Origin: Flavobacterium sp. UMI-01
GTDB lineage: Bacteria; Bacteroidota; Bacteroidia; Flavobacteriales; Flavobacteriaceae
Length of the DNA: 64,000 nt
Assembly: GCF_019656315.1 (NCBI RefSeq)
Contig: NZ_BPLU01000049.1
Span: 36,845 to 100,844 of the forward strand
Direction: 5' to 3'
This document shows positions 34,505-43,465 of this stretch, piece by piece. The position numbers were made by a program, and so were the translations under genes. Under the pieces are notes generated by a model, which saw only the letters and a program-made list of their open reading frames with translations, did no database searches and had not been told where the DNA came from. Position 1 is the stretch's first letter. Every line of letters starts with the position of its first letter.

Positions 34505-34512
34505 CAAAATGC

Positions 34513-34546
34513 AAAAGCCTTGAAGAAATTCAAGGCTTTTTTTGTG
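34513..34546 (+). terminator. Rho-independent terminator of tRNA-His
   Basis: Perfect 12-bp arms AAAAGCCTTGAA (34513-34524) and TTCAAGGCTTTT (34529-34540), a GAAA loop, and a continuing T-run. Confidence 0.92.
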
Positions 34547-34610
34547 GAATACAGTGTCGTTTTTCTCAGGTATTTTGAAAAATTCGAATAGGATACAATT
34601 GAGTATAAAA

Positions 34611-34647
34611 AAACTCCCAGAACTAAAATACCTAGTCTTGGGAGTTT
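34611..34647 (-). terminator. Terminator of the cyclophilin-FKBP gene
   Basis: AAACTCCCA (34611-34619) pairs with TGGGAGTTT (34639-34647), and on the minus strand the hairpin is followed by a run of seven Ts. It lies about 20 bp after the stop at 34666. Confidence 0.82.
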
Positions 34648-34665
34648 CTTATTTTAACAAAGAAA

Positions 34666-35883
34666 TTATTTTATTTCAGGTTTGTTTTGGAACGCTTCTA
34701 TTTCAAAAATAAGCGTTGCATTTGGAGGGATGACACCTCCAGCGCCTTGCTCTCCATAAGCTAATTTAGGTGGTATTATAGCCATTACTTTATCTCCTAT
34801 GGTAAGTAGTTCCATTGCTTCAGTAAATCCAGGAATCATGCTGTCTTTTTTTCCTACTTCATACGGGAAAGGTTGGTAGCCATTTTGTGCTGCTCTATTA
34901 GGGTTGTGTTGTCCATATGCTTTGCTTAATTCTTCGTAACTTGTATCAAATAAAGTACCGTCTTCAAAATAGCCAGCATAATGGAAATATATAGTTGAGC
35001 CTGGAGTAGGTTTTACTCCTGTCCCTTTGTTGATAAGGGAGTAGGCCAAGCCAGAAGCGGTAGTAGTTGCTTTTGATTTCATGTCGTTAATGTAGGCCTT
35101 TTTGGCAGCAATAACTGGGGCATATTTTTCAAAATAGGCTTTCTTTTGTTCTTCTAACAAAGCAATTTCTTTTTTTCTATTTTCTTCTTCTAACAATTCT
35201 TGTTTTTTGTCATCTTCTGCTTTGTTATTGTAGTAGTTAGCAAAAACTTTTGCAGCATCAAATTTCTTTGCTTCTTTGCCTACTTTAGTAATGGTAATTT
35301 TGATGATTTCGTCACCTTGAGTAATGGTGTTTACTACTTCCATTCCTTGAGTTACGTGACCAAAAACAGTATGTTTACCGTCTAACCAAGGAGTTTCTTT
35401 ATGAGTGATGAAAAATTGACTTCCGTTTGTCTTTGGTCCAGCATTTGCCATGGCTAAAATACCTCCTTTGTCAAATTTTAATTCGGGTAAAAATTCATCT
35501 TTAAAAGCGTATCCAGGGTTTCCAGCTCCTGTTCCTTCTGGGTCGCCACCTTGTATCATAAAGTCATTGATAACACGATGAAATTTTAAACCATTATAAA
35601 AAGGTTTTCCTTTTAATTTTTCATTACTTATAAAGGTGTTGCTGCCTTCAGCTAATGAAATGAAATTGGCTACGGTTATAGGCGTTTTTTGGTATTCTAA
35701 TGCAAGAACAATGTTTCCTTTGGATGTGTTTATAGTGGCATAAACCCCATCTGTAAGAGGTGTTTTTTTAGCGACAGTCTTGGTTGTAGTGGTTGTTTTT
35801 TTTGTTGCAACGGTTTTTTTAGTTGTTTGTCCTTGGAGTGTGGTAATCCCCAAAAACAAGAGGCATAAAAATTTTAATTTCAT
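34666..35883 (-). CDS. Secreted peptidyl-prolyl isomerase, cyclophilin + FKBP fusion
   Basis: A 405-residue exported foldase. After a signal peptide (MKLKFLCLLFLGITTLQGQ) comes a Thr/Lys-rich linker, then a cyclophilin domain (about 45-200; FHRVINDFMIQGGDPEGTG, NGSQFFIT, HTVFGHV), a charged helix (about 215-275) and an FKBP domain (about 285-402; FEDGTLFDTSYE, VIPPNATLIFEIE). It folds outer-membrane and periplasmic proteins by prolyl isomerisation. It is the downstream paralogue of 35906-37015, and both precede or follow GldI in one run of genes. Confidence 0.9.
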   Translation of the reverse strand: MKLKFLCLLFLGITTLQGQTTKKTVATKKTTTTTKTVAKKTPLTDGVYATINTSKGNIVLALEYQKTPITVANFISLAEGSNTFISNEKLKGKPFYNGLKFHRVINDFMIQGGDPEGTGAGNPGYAFKDEFLPELKFDKGGILAMANAGPKTNGSQFFITHKETPWLDGKHTVFGHVTQGMEVVNTITQGDEIIKITITKVGKEAKKFDAAKVFANYYNNKAEDDKKQELLEEENRKKEIALLEEQKKAYFEKYAPVIAAKKAYINDMKSKATTTASGLAYSLINKGTGVKPTPGSTIYFHYAGYFEDGTLFDTSYEELSKAYGQHNPNRAAQNGYQPFPYEVGKKDSMIPGFTEAMELLTIGDKVMAIIPPKLAYGEQGAGGVIPPNATLIFEIEAFQNKPEIK

Positions 35884-35905
35884 GGTAACTTTTTTTAGTA
35901 TTTTG

Positions 35906-37015
35906 TTAAGGTTGGTTTTCTAATAATTCAATTTCAAAAATAATATTGGCATTGGGTGGAATTACATCTCCGGCACCACCTGCTCCGTAAGCCAAATGAG
36001 ATGGGATAAATAAAACGGCTTTGTCACCAAACGATAGTTTTTCTAGCCCTTCTATAAAACCAGGAATCATGCCATCTTTTCTACCTGCTTGAAAAGGTAT
36101 AGGAAGGTACTGCTTGGCTTCGGCTCTGGCTGGGTCAAATTTGCCGAATGTTTGAGCTACATTTTCGATACTAGTATCAAATAAATGCCCGTCTTCTAAG
36201 AAGCCTGCATAATGGATGTAAACATTTGTTCCGTTTTTAGGTTTTTTACCAGCTGCTTTTTTTGTAATAACATATTTTAAACCCGTTGATGTTTTGGTAG
36301 CTTTGGCTTTTAACGCGTTAAAATAGTTAGTTTTGTCTTGTCTTACTTCTTTGAACTTAGCATCATAAGCCGATAATTCGGCTTGTTTTTTCTTTTGATT
36401 AGTGGCTTCTATGGAAAAATAATCGTAAAAAGTTTTTTCTGCATTAAATTTTTTAGCAGCTTCGCCTTTGCGAATGATGGTTACTTTTTTGATGTAATCA
36501 TTTTGTTCGATTTTATTAACGACCTCCATCCCTTTGTCCACTACGTGCCCAAAAACGGTGTGTTTTCCGTCTAACCACGGAGTAGGAAGGTGTGTAATGA
36601 AAAATTGACTACTATTAGTAGCAGGTCCGTTATTAGCCATTCCCAGTACTCCGGCATCTTCGAAACGCAAATCTGTTATTTCGTCTTTAAATTTATATCC
36701 AGCGTCGCCTGAACCAGTTCCTAATGGGTCGCCGGTTTGAATCATAAAGTCACTGATAACGCGGTGAAATTTTAATCCATCATAAAAGGGTCGGTTTTTG
36801 ATGTGTTCATTCGTAACAAATTTGTTTTTGCCTTCGGCCAATGTAATGAAATTGGCAACAGTAATAGGGGCTTTAGTGTAATTTAGTTCTACGATGATTT
36901 CGCCCTTATTAGTTTCAATGTTTGCGTATAAACCATCGGGTAGGTTTTTGTATTCCTCTTTACAAGAAATAAATGCAACACAGATTAGTAATAAAAATAA
37001 GATGTTCTTTTTCAT
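35906..37015 (-). CDS. Lipoprotein peptidyl-prolyl isomerase, cyclophilin + FKBP fusion
   Basis: A 369-residue paralogue of the adjacent gene, with the same order: lipoprotein signal ending FISC, cyclophilin domain (about 25-185; FHRVISDFMIQTGDPLGTG, NSSQFFIT), a lysine-rich helix, then FKBP (about 250-368; LEDGHLFDTS, VIPPNANIIFEIELLEN). It lies 14 bp downstream of gldI and 22 bp upstream of the second copy, so all three FKBP-containing proteins are probably co-expressed. Localisation: membrane-anchored, periplasmic. Confidence 0.9.
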   Translation of the reverse strand: MKKNILFLLLICVAFISCKEEYKNLPDGLYANIETNKGEIIVELNYTKAPITVANFITLAEGKNKFVTNEHIKNRPFYDGLKFHRVISDFMIQTGDPLGTGSGDAGYKFKDEITDLRFEDAGVLGMANNGPATNSSQFFITHLPTPWLDGKHTVFGHVVDKGMEVVNKIEQNDYIKKVTIIRKGEAAKKFNAEKTFYDYFSIEATNQKKKQAELSAYDAKFKEVRQDKTNYFNALKAKATKTSTGLKYVITKKAAGKKPKNGTNVYIHYAGFLEDGHLFDTSIENVAQTFGKFDPARAEAKQYLPIPFQAGRKDGMIPGFIEGLEKLSFGDKAVLFIPSHLAYGAGGAGDVIPPNANIIFEIELLENQP

Positions 37016-37029
37016 TTTTTTTGGTTGTT

Positions 37030-37704
37030 TTATATGCTATCTTTTGGAGTGTTAATCGTTTTTTTTGCTGGTTTGTTAGTAGATTTTGCACTGTCGTTTA
37101 ATGCATTTTGAATGGCTAATTGATTGGCTTCTCGTTTGGCTTCTACTTCTTTTTGATATACTGTTTCGGGTTTAAAATCGCGAAGACTTACGGTAATTAA
37201 TAAGGGAGTGTTAGAACCAATTTTTTTAGTATCACCACGGTAGCCGTAGGCTTTGTGAGATGGAAATAAAAAATTTACTTTTTCACCTCTTCGCATTAAT
37301 TTGATTCCGTCTCTCAATCCTATCAATACATCTTGTTTGTCAACATAATAGGTTTGTGGTCGCAATTCTAATTCTGAGTAAATGACTTTGCCGTTGAGGT
37401 CTTTAATTTCATAGGTAAAAAAAGCTACATCACCTTTTTTAGGGGTAAGGGTATCTTGCTCATTCTTGATTTTATAAGTGTACCAATATCCTTTTTCAGA
37501 GGTAAAATATTTCGTTTTAGCATCTTTTTTTATAATCGCTTTAATTTGGTCTTCCTCACTTGCGATTAATTTTTTGTTTCTATCAATAGACTTTTTCATA
37601 AAAGTCCCTGAAGAATGGCTTATAGGGCGCCGTACTTCTTGATTGTGTTTGCAACTCATCAAGAATAATGAAAAAAGAAATCCAAGAAATAGTTTATGAC
37701 TCAT
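37030..37704 (-). CDS. gldI: Gliding motility lipoprotein GldI (FKBP-type)
   Basis: A 224-residue lipoprotein (MSHKLFLGFLFSLFLMSC, Cys18) with an FKBP domain at about 85-185 (KKGDVAFFTYEIKDLNGKVIYS, LRDGIKLMRRGEKVNFLFPSHKAYGY, LLITVSLRDF). It matches Flavobacterium GldI, needed for gliding and T9SS-dependent surface proteins and thought to be a periplasmic prolyl isomerase. The stretch after the signal (about 20-75) is charged and helical. Its start overlaps the end of the DHH phosphoesterase gene by 11 bp, which implies translational coupling. Confidence 0.9.
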   Translation of the reverse strand: MSHKLFLGFLFSLFLMSCKHNQEVRRPISHSSGTFMKKSIDRNKKLIASEEDQIKAIIKKDAKTKYFTSEKGYWYTYKIKNEQDTLTPKKGDVAFFTYEIKDLNGKVIYSELELRPQTYYVDKQDVLIGLRDGIKLMRRGEKVNFLFPSHKAYGYRGDTKKIGSNTPLLITVSLRDFKPETVYQKEVEAKREANQLAIQNALNDSAKSTNKPAKKTINTPKDSI

Positions 37705-38716
37705 GTTCGGTATATGTTAGCTGTGTTACGATTGATTCAAATTTTTGGATAGTTTTTTCCATTGAATCGGTTGATTTTCCTCCTGCGGCATTGCGATGTC
37801 CTCCGCCATTAAAATGCTCTCGGGCAAATTGATTGACATCAAAATCACCTTGAGAACGGAAAGAAATCTTGATTATTTTTTCATCTTTATTTTCAATAAA
37901 AATAGCGGTCAAATGAATTCCTTTGATGCTTAAACCATAATTGACAATGCCTTCAGTATCGCCTTTAACGTAGTGAAAGCTGTCTAATTCTTCTTGTGTC
38001 AGAGTGGTGTAAGAGGTTTTATGCTCTTCTAAAACCTTCATGTTTTGAAGTGCTCTACCCAATAATTGCAAACGACTGTAAGAACTATTATCAAATAATA
38101 AACTTGGAATTTGTGTGTTAGGAACACCTAAATCTATTAATTCTGCTACAATGCGATGAGTGTTGCCTGTAGTTCCTGGAAATTTAAAAGAGCCTGAATC
38201 GGTCAGTATTCCGGTATAAATACAGGTACCTATGGTGACATCGATAGCTTCTTTTAGGTCTAAAAATGAAATAAAGTTATAAATCATTTCGCAGGTAGAA
38301 CCAAAAGCTGTGTCCGAATAAACATGAGTGGCGTAATCATCGGGTTTTTGATGATGGTCAATCATGATAAAGGGTTGATTTAAAGAAGCCAAAACTTTTT
38401 CCATTTCATCTCCTACACGATGCAAAGCGTTAAAATCCAATGTGAAAATTAAATCTGCTTTTTGGAGAATTTGAGCGCAGTTTTCAATTTCTTTTTCAAA
38501 TATTTTTACTGTTTCGGAACCAGGTAGCCAGGCTAAGAAATCAGGGAATTCATTGGGGGCAATTACAACAGGCTCGTGTTGAAGTTTTAGTAAAAAATGA
38601 TATAAGGCTAAGGTAGAACCCATAGCATCTCCATCAGGACCACGATGTGGAATGATAGCAATCTTTTTTGGTGTCGCTAATAGTAGCTTTATCGCTTGAA
38701 TGTCTTGTATTTTCAT
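37694..38716 (-). CDS. nrnA: DHH/DHHA1 phosphoesterase, NrnA-like
   Basis: A 340-residue DHH-family enzyme degrading short oligoribonucleotides and/or 3'-phosphoadenosine 5'-phosphate. Metal-binding motifs are IIPHRGPDGDAMGS (about 20-33), TLDFNALHRVG, MIDHHQKPDDYA (DHH, about 137) and the DHHA1 domain GGGHRNAAGGKS near 306. It heads a four-gene run with gldI and the two PPIases. Confidence 0.88.
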   Translation of the reverse strand: MKIQDIQAIKLLLATPKKIAIIPHRGPDGDAMGSTLALYHFLLKLQHEPVVIAPNEFPDFLAWLPGSETVKIFEKEIENCAQILQKADLIFTLDFNALHRVGDEMEKVLASLNQPFIMIDHHQKPDDYATHVYSDTAFGSTCEMIYNFISFLDLKEAIDVTIGTCIYTGILTDSGSFKFPGTTGNTHRIVAELIDLGVPNTQIPSLLFDNSSYSRLQLLGRALQNMKVLEEHKTSYTTLTQEELDSFHYVKGDTEGIVNYGLSIKGIHLTAIFIENKDEKIIKISFRSQGDFDVNQFAREHFNGGGHRNAAGGKSTDSMEKTIQKFESIVTQLTYTEHES

Positions 38717-38942
38717 AGTGTGCGAATTTACATTTTTTTAATGTAAAAGTTGAATAGATGGTAAAATTAACACGATTTTAAAAATTAGCTGAAAGATGGA
38801 TTTTCGAAATACAAATGCAAACAAATGGAATTATTTAAAATGCTATAAATAGGCTTTAAATTAGTAGTATTCCAATTGTTGTTTGCTGCGCAAGTTTTAT
38901 TTCTAATTGTAACGATCGATAAATTTTACTTGCCGCAAAAGA

Positions 38943-40196
38943 TTAAAAGTCCTTGAGGTTTTTTCTTTTAAATAATTGGTATAAATGATATTTGGTTCCT
39001 TTAGCATTTTGCTCGCTGTAAATCCCCACAGAACCCGAAGATAAATAAGCAATACCACAGGCAAGTAACAGAAACCAGCCTGTTTCCATTCCGAAAAGCT
39101 CCATACCCATCACGGTACAGGCAATTGGCGTGTGAGTTGCACCTGAAAAAACAGCAACAAATCCCATCCCCGCTAAAAGTGCTATTGGAAGCGGAATAAC
39201 AATGGATAACGCACTTCCTAGCGTTGCTCCTACAAAAAATAAAGGAGTTACTTCACCACCTTTAAAACCACAACCTAGCGTGAAACCGGTGAAAAGTATT
39301 TTTAATAGAAAATCAAAATTTCCGCTGGGATGTGTAAAAGCTTCAATTATAACAGGTACTCCAAGGCCTACAAATTTTTGGACATCCAAAAAACAAATTG
39401 CTACCGCTAAGATTGTACCGCCAATAAAGGGTCGAAGTGGAGGATAAGAAATGGTCTTGGTAAATGTTCTTGCCCAAAAATGGGTTGTTCTTGAAAAAAT
39501 CATAGCAGCTAAACCAAAAAGAATACCAGCCAAAACTACTCCTAAAAAAACAGTAGGATTCCATTGAGGAATTTCAGGAATGTAATAATGTGTATGCTTA
39601 ACTGCCCAAAATTCTACAGTAAAATGAGCTATAAAAGCAACTAAAAACGATAGAATGATACTTTTGAGATTAATTTTGCTACAATACAAAACTTCAATTG
39701 CAAAAATAGCTCCTGCCCAAGGGGTTCCAAATACGGATGCAAAACCTGCGCTAATTCCCATTACAATAAGACTTCGACGCTCTTGATTTTCGAGTTTGAA
39801 AATGACCTTAAATTGGTCGGCAATAGCGCCACCCATTTGCACCGCCGTTCCTTCTCGACCTGCGGAACCCCCCAATAAATGAGTAATTAAAGTTCCTAAA
39901 AGGACAAAGGGCGCCATTTTTAGCGGAATGACTCTCTTTGGTTGGTCGTATTCTTCTAGTAATAAATTATTTCCTTTAACAACGGTTGCTCCGTAATAAT
40001 GATAGCTCAGTCCAATGAGTAACCCACCGAGGGGTAATAACCATATAATCCAAGAATTTTGAATACGGATTTGAGTTACCCACTCTAAAGTTACTAAAAA
40101 AAATGCGGAGGCCGAGCCAGAAAAAAAGCCTATCATAGCACAAATGAAAAACCATTTGAGTAGGATAGGCATGAAATTGTTGACTTTTTCTAACAT
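38943..40196 (-). CDS. ClC-family transporter, probable fluoride-type (CLC-F)
   Basis: A 417-residue ClC protein with ten or more membrane helices. It reads KGNNLLLEEY where chloride channels have GSGIP, IPLKMAPFVLLGTL, and GGSAGREGTAVQMGG (about 108-122) with GREGT in place of GREGP. From what I recall of the family, these are marks of CLC-F fluoride/H+ antiporters, and the gating Glu is kept. Further on, FGTPWAGAIFAIEV and GCGFKGGEVTPLFFVGATLG follow. Fluoride export is inferred; no fluoride riboswitch is visible upstream. It is unlike the ClC at 2612-3892. The 38717-38942 gap shows only a weak GCAAGT/ACTTGC hairpin. Confidence 0.8.
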   Translation of the reverse strand: MLEKVNNFMPILLKWFFICAMIGFFSGSASAFFLVTLEWVTQIRIQNSWIIWLLPLGGLLIGLSYHYYGATVVKGNNLLLEEYDQPKRVIPLKMAPFVLLGTLITHLLGGSAGREGTAVQMGGAIADQFKVIFKLENQERRSLIVMGISAGFASVFGTPWAGAIFAIEVLYCSKINLKSIILSFLVAFIAHFTVEFWAVKHTHYYIPEIPQWNPTVFLGVVLAGILFGLAAMIFSRTTHFWARTFTKTISYPPLRPFIGGTILAVAICFLDVQKFVGLGVPVIIEAFTHPSGNFDFLLKILFTGFTLGCGFKGGEVTPLFFVGATLGSALSIVIPLPIALLAGMGFVAVFSGATHTPIACTVMGMELFGMETGWFLLLACGIAYLSSGSVGIYSEQNAKGTKYHLYQLFKRKNLKDF

Positions 40197-40235
40197 TAAT
40201 TTTTTTTAAAGTAGGATATAAGTCTGTTTTTTGTT

Positions 40236-40622
40236 TTATTCAGACAGAACAGCTGTTAATTCGATTTCAACTAAATATTCTGGTGCTACCAATTGGTTGA
40301 TTCCGTAGAAACCAGTAGTAGGTTTGATGTCTTTGAAAAAAGTAGCGTGCGCTGTTGCAACTGCTTCAAAAGTACTTACATCAGTAGTAAAAATACGTGT
40401 ACGAATAACATCTTTCATGCTGGCATTCAAATCTTCTAATACTTTTTCAACTCTTTCTAAGATGTTTAGTGTTTGCGCATGAGCATCATCCGCTTTTACT
40501 TTTTCTCCATCAACGATAGCTACAGTACCTGAAACTTCAATGATGTTTCCTATGCGCACTGCACGACAATATCCCATTTTGTCTTCCCAAGGAGAACCAG
40601 TAAGTATGTTTTCTCTTTTCAT
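40236..40622 (-). CDS. RidA (YjgF/YER057c) family protein
   Basis: A 128-residue chorismate-mutase-like trimeric fold protein. VSGTVAIVDGEKV and QTLNILERVEKVLEDLNASMKDVIRTRIFTTD are family patterns. However, the Arg that binds the imine carboxylate in RidA proper (PARS-type motif) is replaced: here it reads KPTTGFYGINQLVAPEYLVEIE. It is therefore probably a Rid subfamily member without the usual enamine/imine deaminase activity. It lies 39 bp upstream of the CLC-F-like gene and is likely in one transcript with it. Confidence 0.85.
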   Translation of the reverse strand: MKRENILTGSPWEDKMGYCRAVRIGNIIEVSGTVAIVDGEKVKADDAHAQTLNILERVEKVLEDLNASMKDVIRTRIFTTDVSTFEAVATAHATFFKDIKPTTGFYGINQLVAPEYLVEIELTAVLSE

Positions 40623-40942
40623 TTTGTTTGTTTTAAACTGATTATTAAAGTGTTAAGTGTTGAAAAATAGTTTGGTATATTTTTTGCAATTTAAAAAAAA
40701 ATGTCAAATAAAAAAGGGGGTATTTGGTTTTGGAATAATGAGGTATTGAATTGTTTGAAATCTTATTAAAGATAGTAGTATAATAGCGTTTTAAACTTTT
40801 ATAATGCCTTCATTTATAAACAAAAATTACTTAAATGAGATAATAAAGTAAAGTTAAAGTAAAGCCCGATTACGGTTTATCCCGTAAGAGTTTTTATTTT
40901 TGAGCTAAATAATAACAGAATAAGTCTTTTGTACCTAAATAT
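40623..40942. promoter_or_regulatory. Divergent intergenic region (ridA / 40943 gene)
   Basis: No gene seen. On the + strand TATTTTTG (40895-40902) is a possible -7 element about 40 bases before the ATG at 40943. A 6-bp inverted repeat TTACGG/CCGTAA (40870-40875 and 40882-40887) lies just upstream of it. Promoter of the minus-strand ridA gene not identified. Confidence 0.4.
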
Positions 40943-41656
40943 ATGAAGCAGTTTCTTTTTTTTATTGTAATGTTGGGAATAACCACACAGGGATATTCTC
41001 AATTTGAGTCGAATAAATCATTTAAAGCGATACCGCCCAAGGTGCTGCCTGCTGCTCCTATAAAAAAACAAGAAACTCCTGAAAAATTAAATGAGAAAGA
41101 TCCTTTTGCAGTAGTTCCAGAAGTAAACCCTGAAAATGTTGCTCCTATTACTGAAGACCCTACTTATTCTAATGGTAAAAAACCTGAGCCCATTTCGATG
41201 ATAGAAAAACAAAGTGATTTTGCTAACCCAGGTGACGTTGTGATACAAAAGATGGCTAAGGATTTAGATAAAACCCTAGTGCATCAAGGATTAAAAGAAG
41301 ATTCGAGGTATCTTGTGAAAATCGATGTGAATTTTGGTGATATTAGAACAAAATCAGCGTTTTTTGAAATTAAATGCCGTGATTTTGGACAAATTGATGG
41401 AGATTTAATCAAAGCAACTCTTAATAATCAGGACGTAAAAAGTCGATTGTTGTTGCAAAATGATTATCAAGTATTTCGAATTTATTTCAACGAAGGGATC
41501 AATATTTTTGAATTAGAAGCCTTAAATAGAGGAGCGTTAGGAGGAAATACGGCCGAATTTCAAATTTATGACGATAAAGGGAGGTTAGTACGTTCTGATT
41601 TTTGGGAAAATTGGGATACAGGTGTAAAAGGAAAATTTATCATTGTAAAAGAGTAA
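40943..41656 (+). CDS. Secreted hypothetical protein
   Basis: A 237-residue exported protein with a signal peptide (MKQFLFFIVMLGITTQGYSQ), a Pro/Lys/Glu-rich linker (about 30-85), and a compact C-terminal beta domain (about 110-235; YLVKIDVNFGDIRTKSAFFE, INIFELEALNRGALGGNTAE, YDDKGRLVRSDFWENWDTGV). The last part looks like a carbohydrate-binding or jelly-roll fold. No family recognised. It precedes guaA by about 180 bp. Confidence 0.75.
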   Translation: MKQFLFFIVMLGITTQGYSQFESNKSFKAIPPKVLPAAPIKKQETPEKLNEKDPFAVVPEVNPENVAPITEDPTYSNGKKPEPISMIEKQSDFANPGDVVIQKMAKDLDKTLVHQGLKEDSRYLVKIDVNFGDIRTKSAFFEIKCRDFGQIDGDLIKATLNNQDVKSRLLLQNDYQVFRIYFNEGINIFELEALNRGALGGNTAEFQIYDDKGRLVRSDFWENWDTGVKGKFIIVKE

Positions 41657-41799
41657 CTTTTTCAACAGATTTACAAAATTAATATTCAAAAAAAATGTTG
41701 TTTTTTGTTGGGATCTACATTGGAAATAGATTTCAAATGCAAGATTACGTGTGCTACATTAGCGTTTTATTTGGGGTGAAAAAAAAGTAAAATTCCATT

Positions 41800-41829
41800 T
41801 TTACAATCCAAATTTAAAAAGTAATTTTG
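41800..41829 (+). promoter_or_regulatory. guaA promoter, nearly leaderless
   Basis: TAATTTTG at 41822-41829 fits the -7 element; a weak TTT at 41800-41802 sits 19 bases upstream. The -7 box ends five bases before the ATG at 41835, so transcription would start at or within two bases of the start codon. Confidence 0.6.
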
Positions 41830-41834
41830 CGCCC

Positions 41835-43364
41835 ATGCAACACAACGTACTTATTTTAGATTTCGGTTCGCAATACACTCAGTTGATTGCGCGTAGAGTT
41901 CGCGAATTAAATATATTCTGCGAAATTTTTCCTTACAATCATTTTCCTGATGATTTGTCTAGTTATAAAGCAGTAATTTTAGGAGGTAGTCCTTTTTCAG
42001 TTCGTGGAGAAGATGCACCACATCCTGATTTGTCTCAAATACGAGGCAAATTGCCTATGCTAGCCGTATGTTACGGCGCGCAATATTTGGCACATTTTTC
42101 TGGAGGTGAAGTAGCTGCTTCTAATACTAGAGAATATGGTAGAGCAAATCTATCTTATATAAAGGAGGATGAAGTATTCTTTGAAGGAATTTCTCCAAAC
42201 AGTCAAGTTTGGATGAGTCATAGTGACAGTATCAAGGCGTTACCAACCAATGGGGTGAAGTTGGCTAGTACTCACGATGTGGAGTTTGCTGCTTATAAAA
42301 TTGAAGGCGAAACGACTTATGCGATTCAGTATCATCCAGAGGTTTTTCATTCAACAGAAGGTACAAAAATGTTGGAGAATTTCTTAGTAAAAATTGCCGA
42401 AGTTCCTCAAAACTTTACACCTAATGCTTTCGTTGAGGAAATTGTCGCTGAAATGAAAGAGAAAATCGGAAACGATAAAGTTGTTTTAGGTCTTTCAGGA
42501 GGTGTGGATTCAACAGTAGCAGCAGTTTTGTTAAATAAAGCTATTGGTAAAAACTTATACTGTATTTTTGTTAATAACGGTTTACTTCGTAAAAATGAGT
42601 TCCAAAGCGTTTTAGACCAGTACGAAGGAATGGGATTGAACGTAAAAGGAGTGGATGCTTCTCAACGTTTTTATGATGCTTTAGCTGGGGTTACAGACCC
42701 AGAACTAAAAAGAAAAGCCATAGGGAATGCTTTTATTGAAGTGTTTGATGATGAATCACATAAAATTGAAGATGTAACTTGGTTAGCTCAAGGAACGATT
42801 TATCCTGATGTAATCGAATCAGTTTCTGTAAAAGGGCCTTCAGCAACGATAAAATCTCACCACAACGTGGGCGGTTTGCCAGATTATATGAAGCTTAAAA
42901 TAGTAGAACCTTTGCGTATGCTTTTCAAAGATGAAGTACGTAGAGTAGGGGCTACTTTAGGGATTGATCCAGAATTATTAGGAAGACACCCTTTTCCAGG
43001 TCCAGGATTGTCAATTCGTATTTTAGGTGATATTACCGCTGAAAAAGTGCAAATCTTACAAGATGTTGATAAGGTATTTATCGACGGACTAAAATCATGG
43101 GGGTTGTACGATAAGGTATGGCAAGCAGGTGCTATTTTACTTCCTGTAAACAGTGTAGGAGTAATGGGTGATGAGCGTACTTATGAAAAAGTGGTTGCAT
43201 TGCGTGCAGTAGAATCTACAGATGGAATGACTGCTGATTGGGTACACTTGCCTTATGAGTTTTTAATGAAAGTATCAAATGATATTATCAATAAAGTAAA
43301 AGGAGTAAATAGAGTGGTGTATGACATTAGTTCAAAACCACCTGCAACTATTGAATGGGAATAA
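41835..43364 (+). CDS. guaA: GMP synthase (glutamine-hydrolysing)
   Basis: A 509-residue two-domain enzyme converting XMP, glutamine and ATP to GMP. Class I glutaminase: Cys in [16 protein letters not shown] (about 78), His/Glu in [10 protein letters not shown] (about 167). Synthetase: the PP-loop [15 protein letters not shown] (about 216-230) and the C-terminal dimerisation domain with [10 protein letters not shown] and the end [13 protein letters not shown]. Full length. Promoter elements run almost into the ATG. Terminator at 43393-43432. Confidence 0.97.
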   Translation: MQHNVLILDFGSQYTQLIARRVRELNIFCEIFPYNHFPDDLSSYKAVILGGSPFSVRGEDAPHPDLSQIRGKLPMLAVCYGAQYLAHFSGGEVAASNTREYGRANLSYIKEDEVFFEGISPNSQVWMSHSDSIKALPTNGVKLASTHDVEFAAYKIEGETTYAIQYHPEVFHSTEGTKMLENFLVKIAEVPQNFTPNAFVEEIVAEMKEKIGNDKVVLGLSGGVDSTVAAVLLNKAIGKNLYCIFVNNGLLRKNEFQSVLDQYEGMGLNVKGVDASQRFYDALAGVTDPELKRKAIGNAFIEVFDDESHKIEDVTWLAQGTIYPDVIESVSVKGPSATIKSHHNVGGLPDYMKLKIVEPLRMLFKDEVRRVGATLGIDPELLGRHPFPGPGLSIRILGDITAEKVQILQDVDKVFIDGLKSWGLYDKVWQAGAILLPVNSVGVMGDERTYEKVVALRAVESTDGMTADWVHLPYEFLMKVSNDIINKVKGVNRVVYDISSKPPATIEWE

Positions 43365-43392
43365 AACCTTTGATTTAGTCGTATAAATAAAG

Positions 43393-43432
43393 AACGGTAT
43401 CAGATTTTGGAACAAAATTTGGTACCGTTTTG
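43393..43432 (+). terminator. guaA terminator
   Basis: Fifteen-base arms (43393-43407 and 43415-43429) pair using two G-U wobbles, followed by TTTGTTAT. Confidence 0.75.
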
Positions 43433-43465
43433 TTATCTTTGAAACCATAATTTTTTTAAAAATAA

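Noticed and set aside
40623..40942. Possible fluoride riboswitch upstream of the ridA / CLC-F pair
   Set aside because: I looked for the crcB-motif conserved elements on the minus strand and did not see them.
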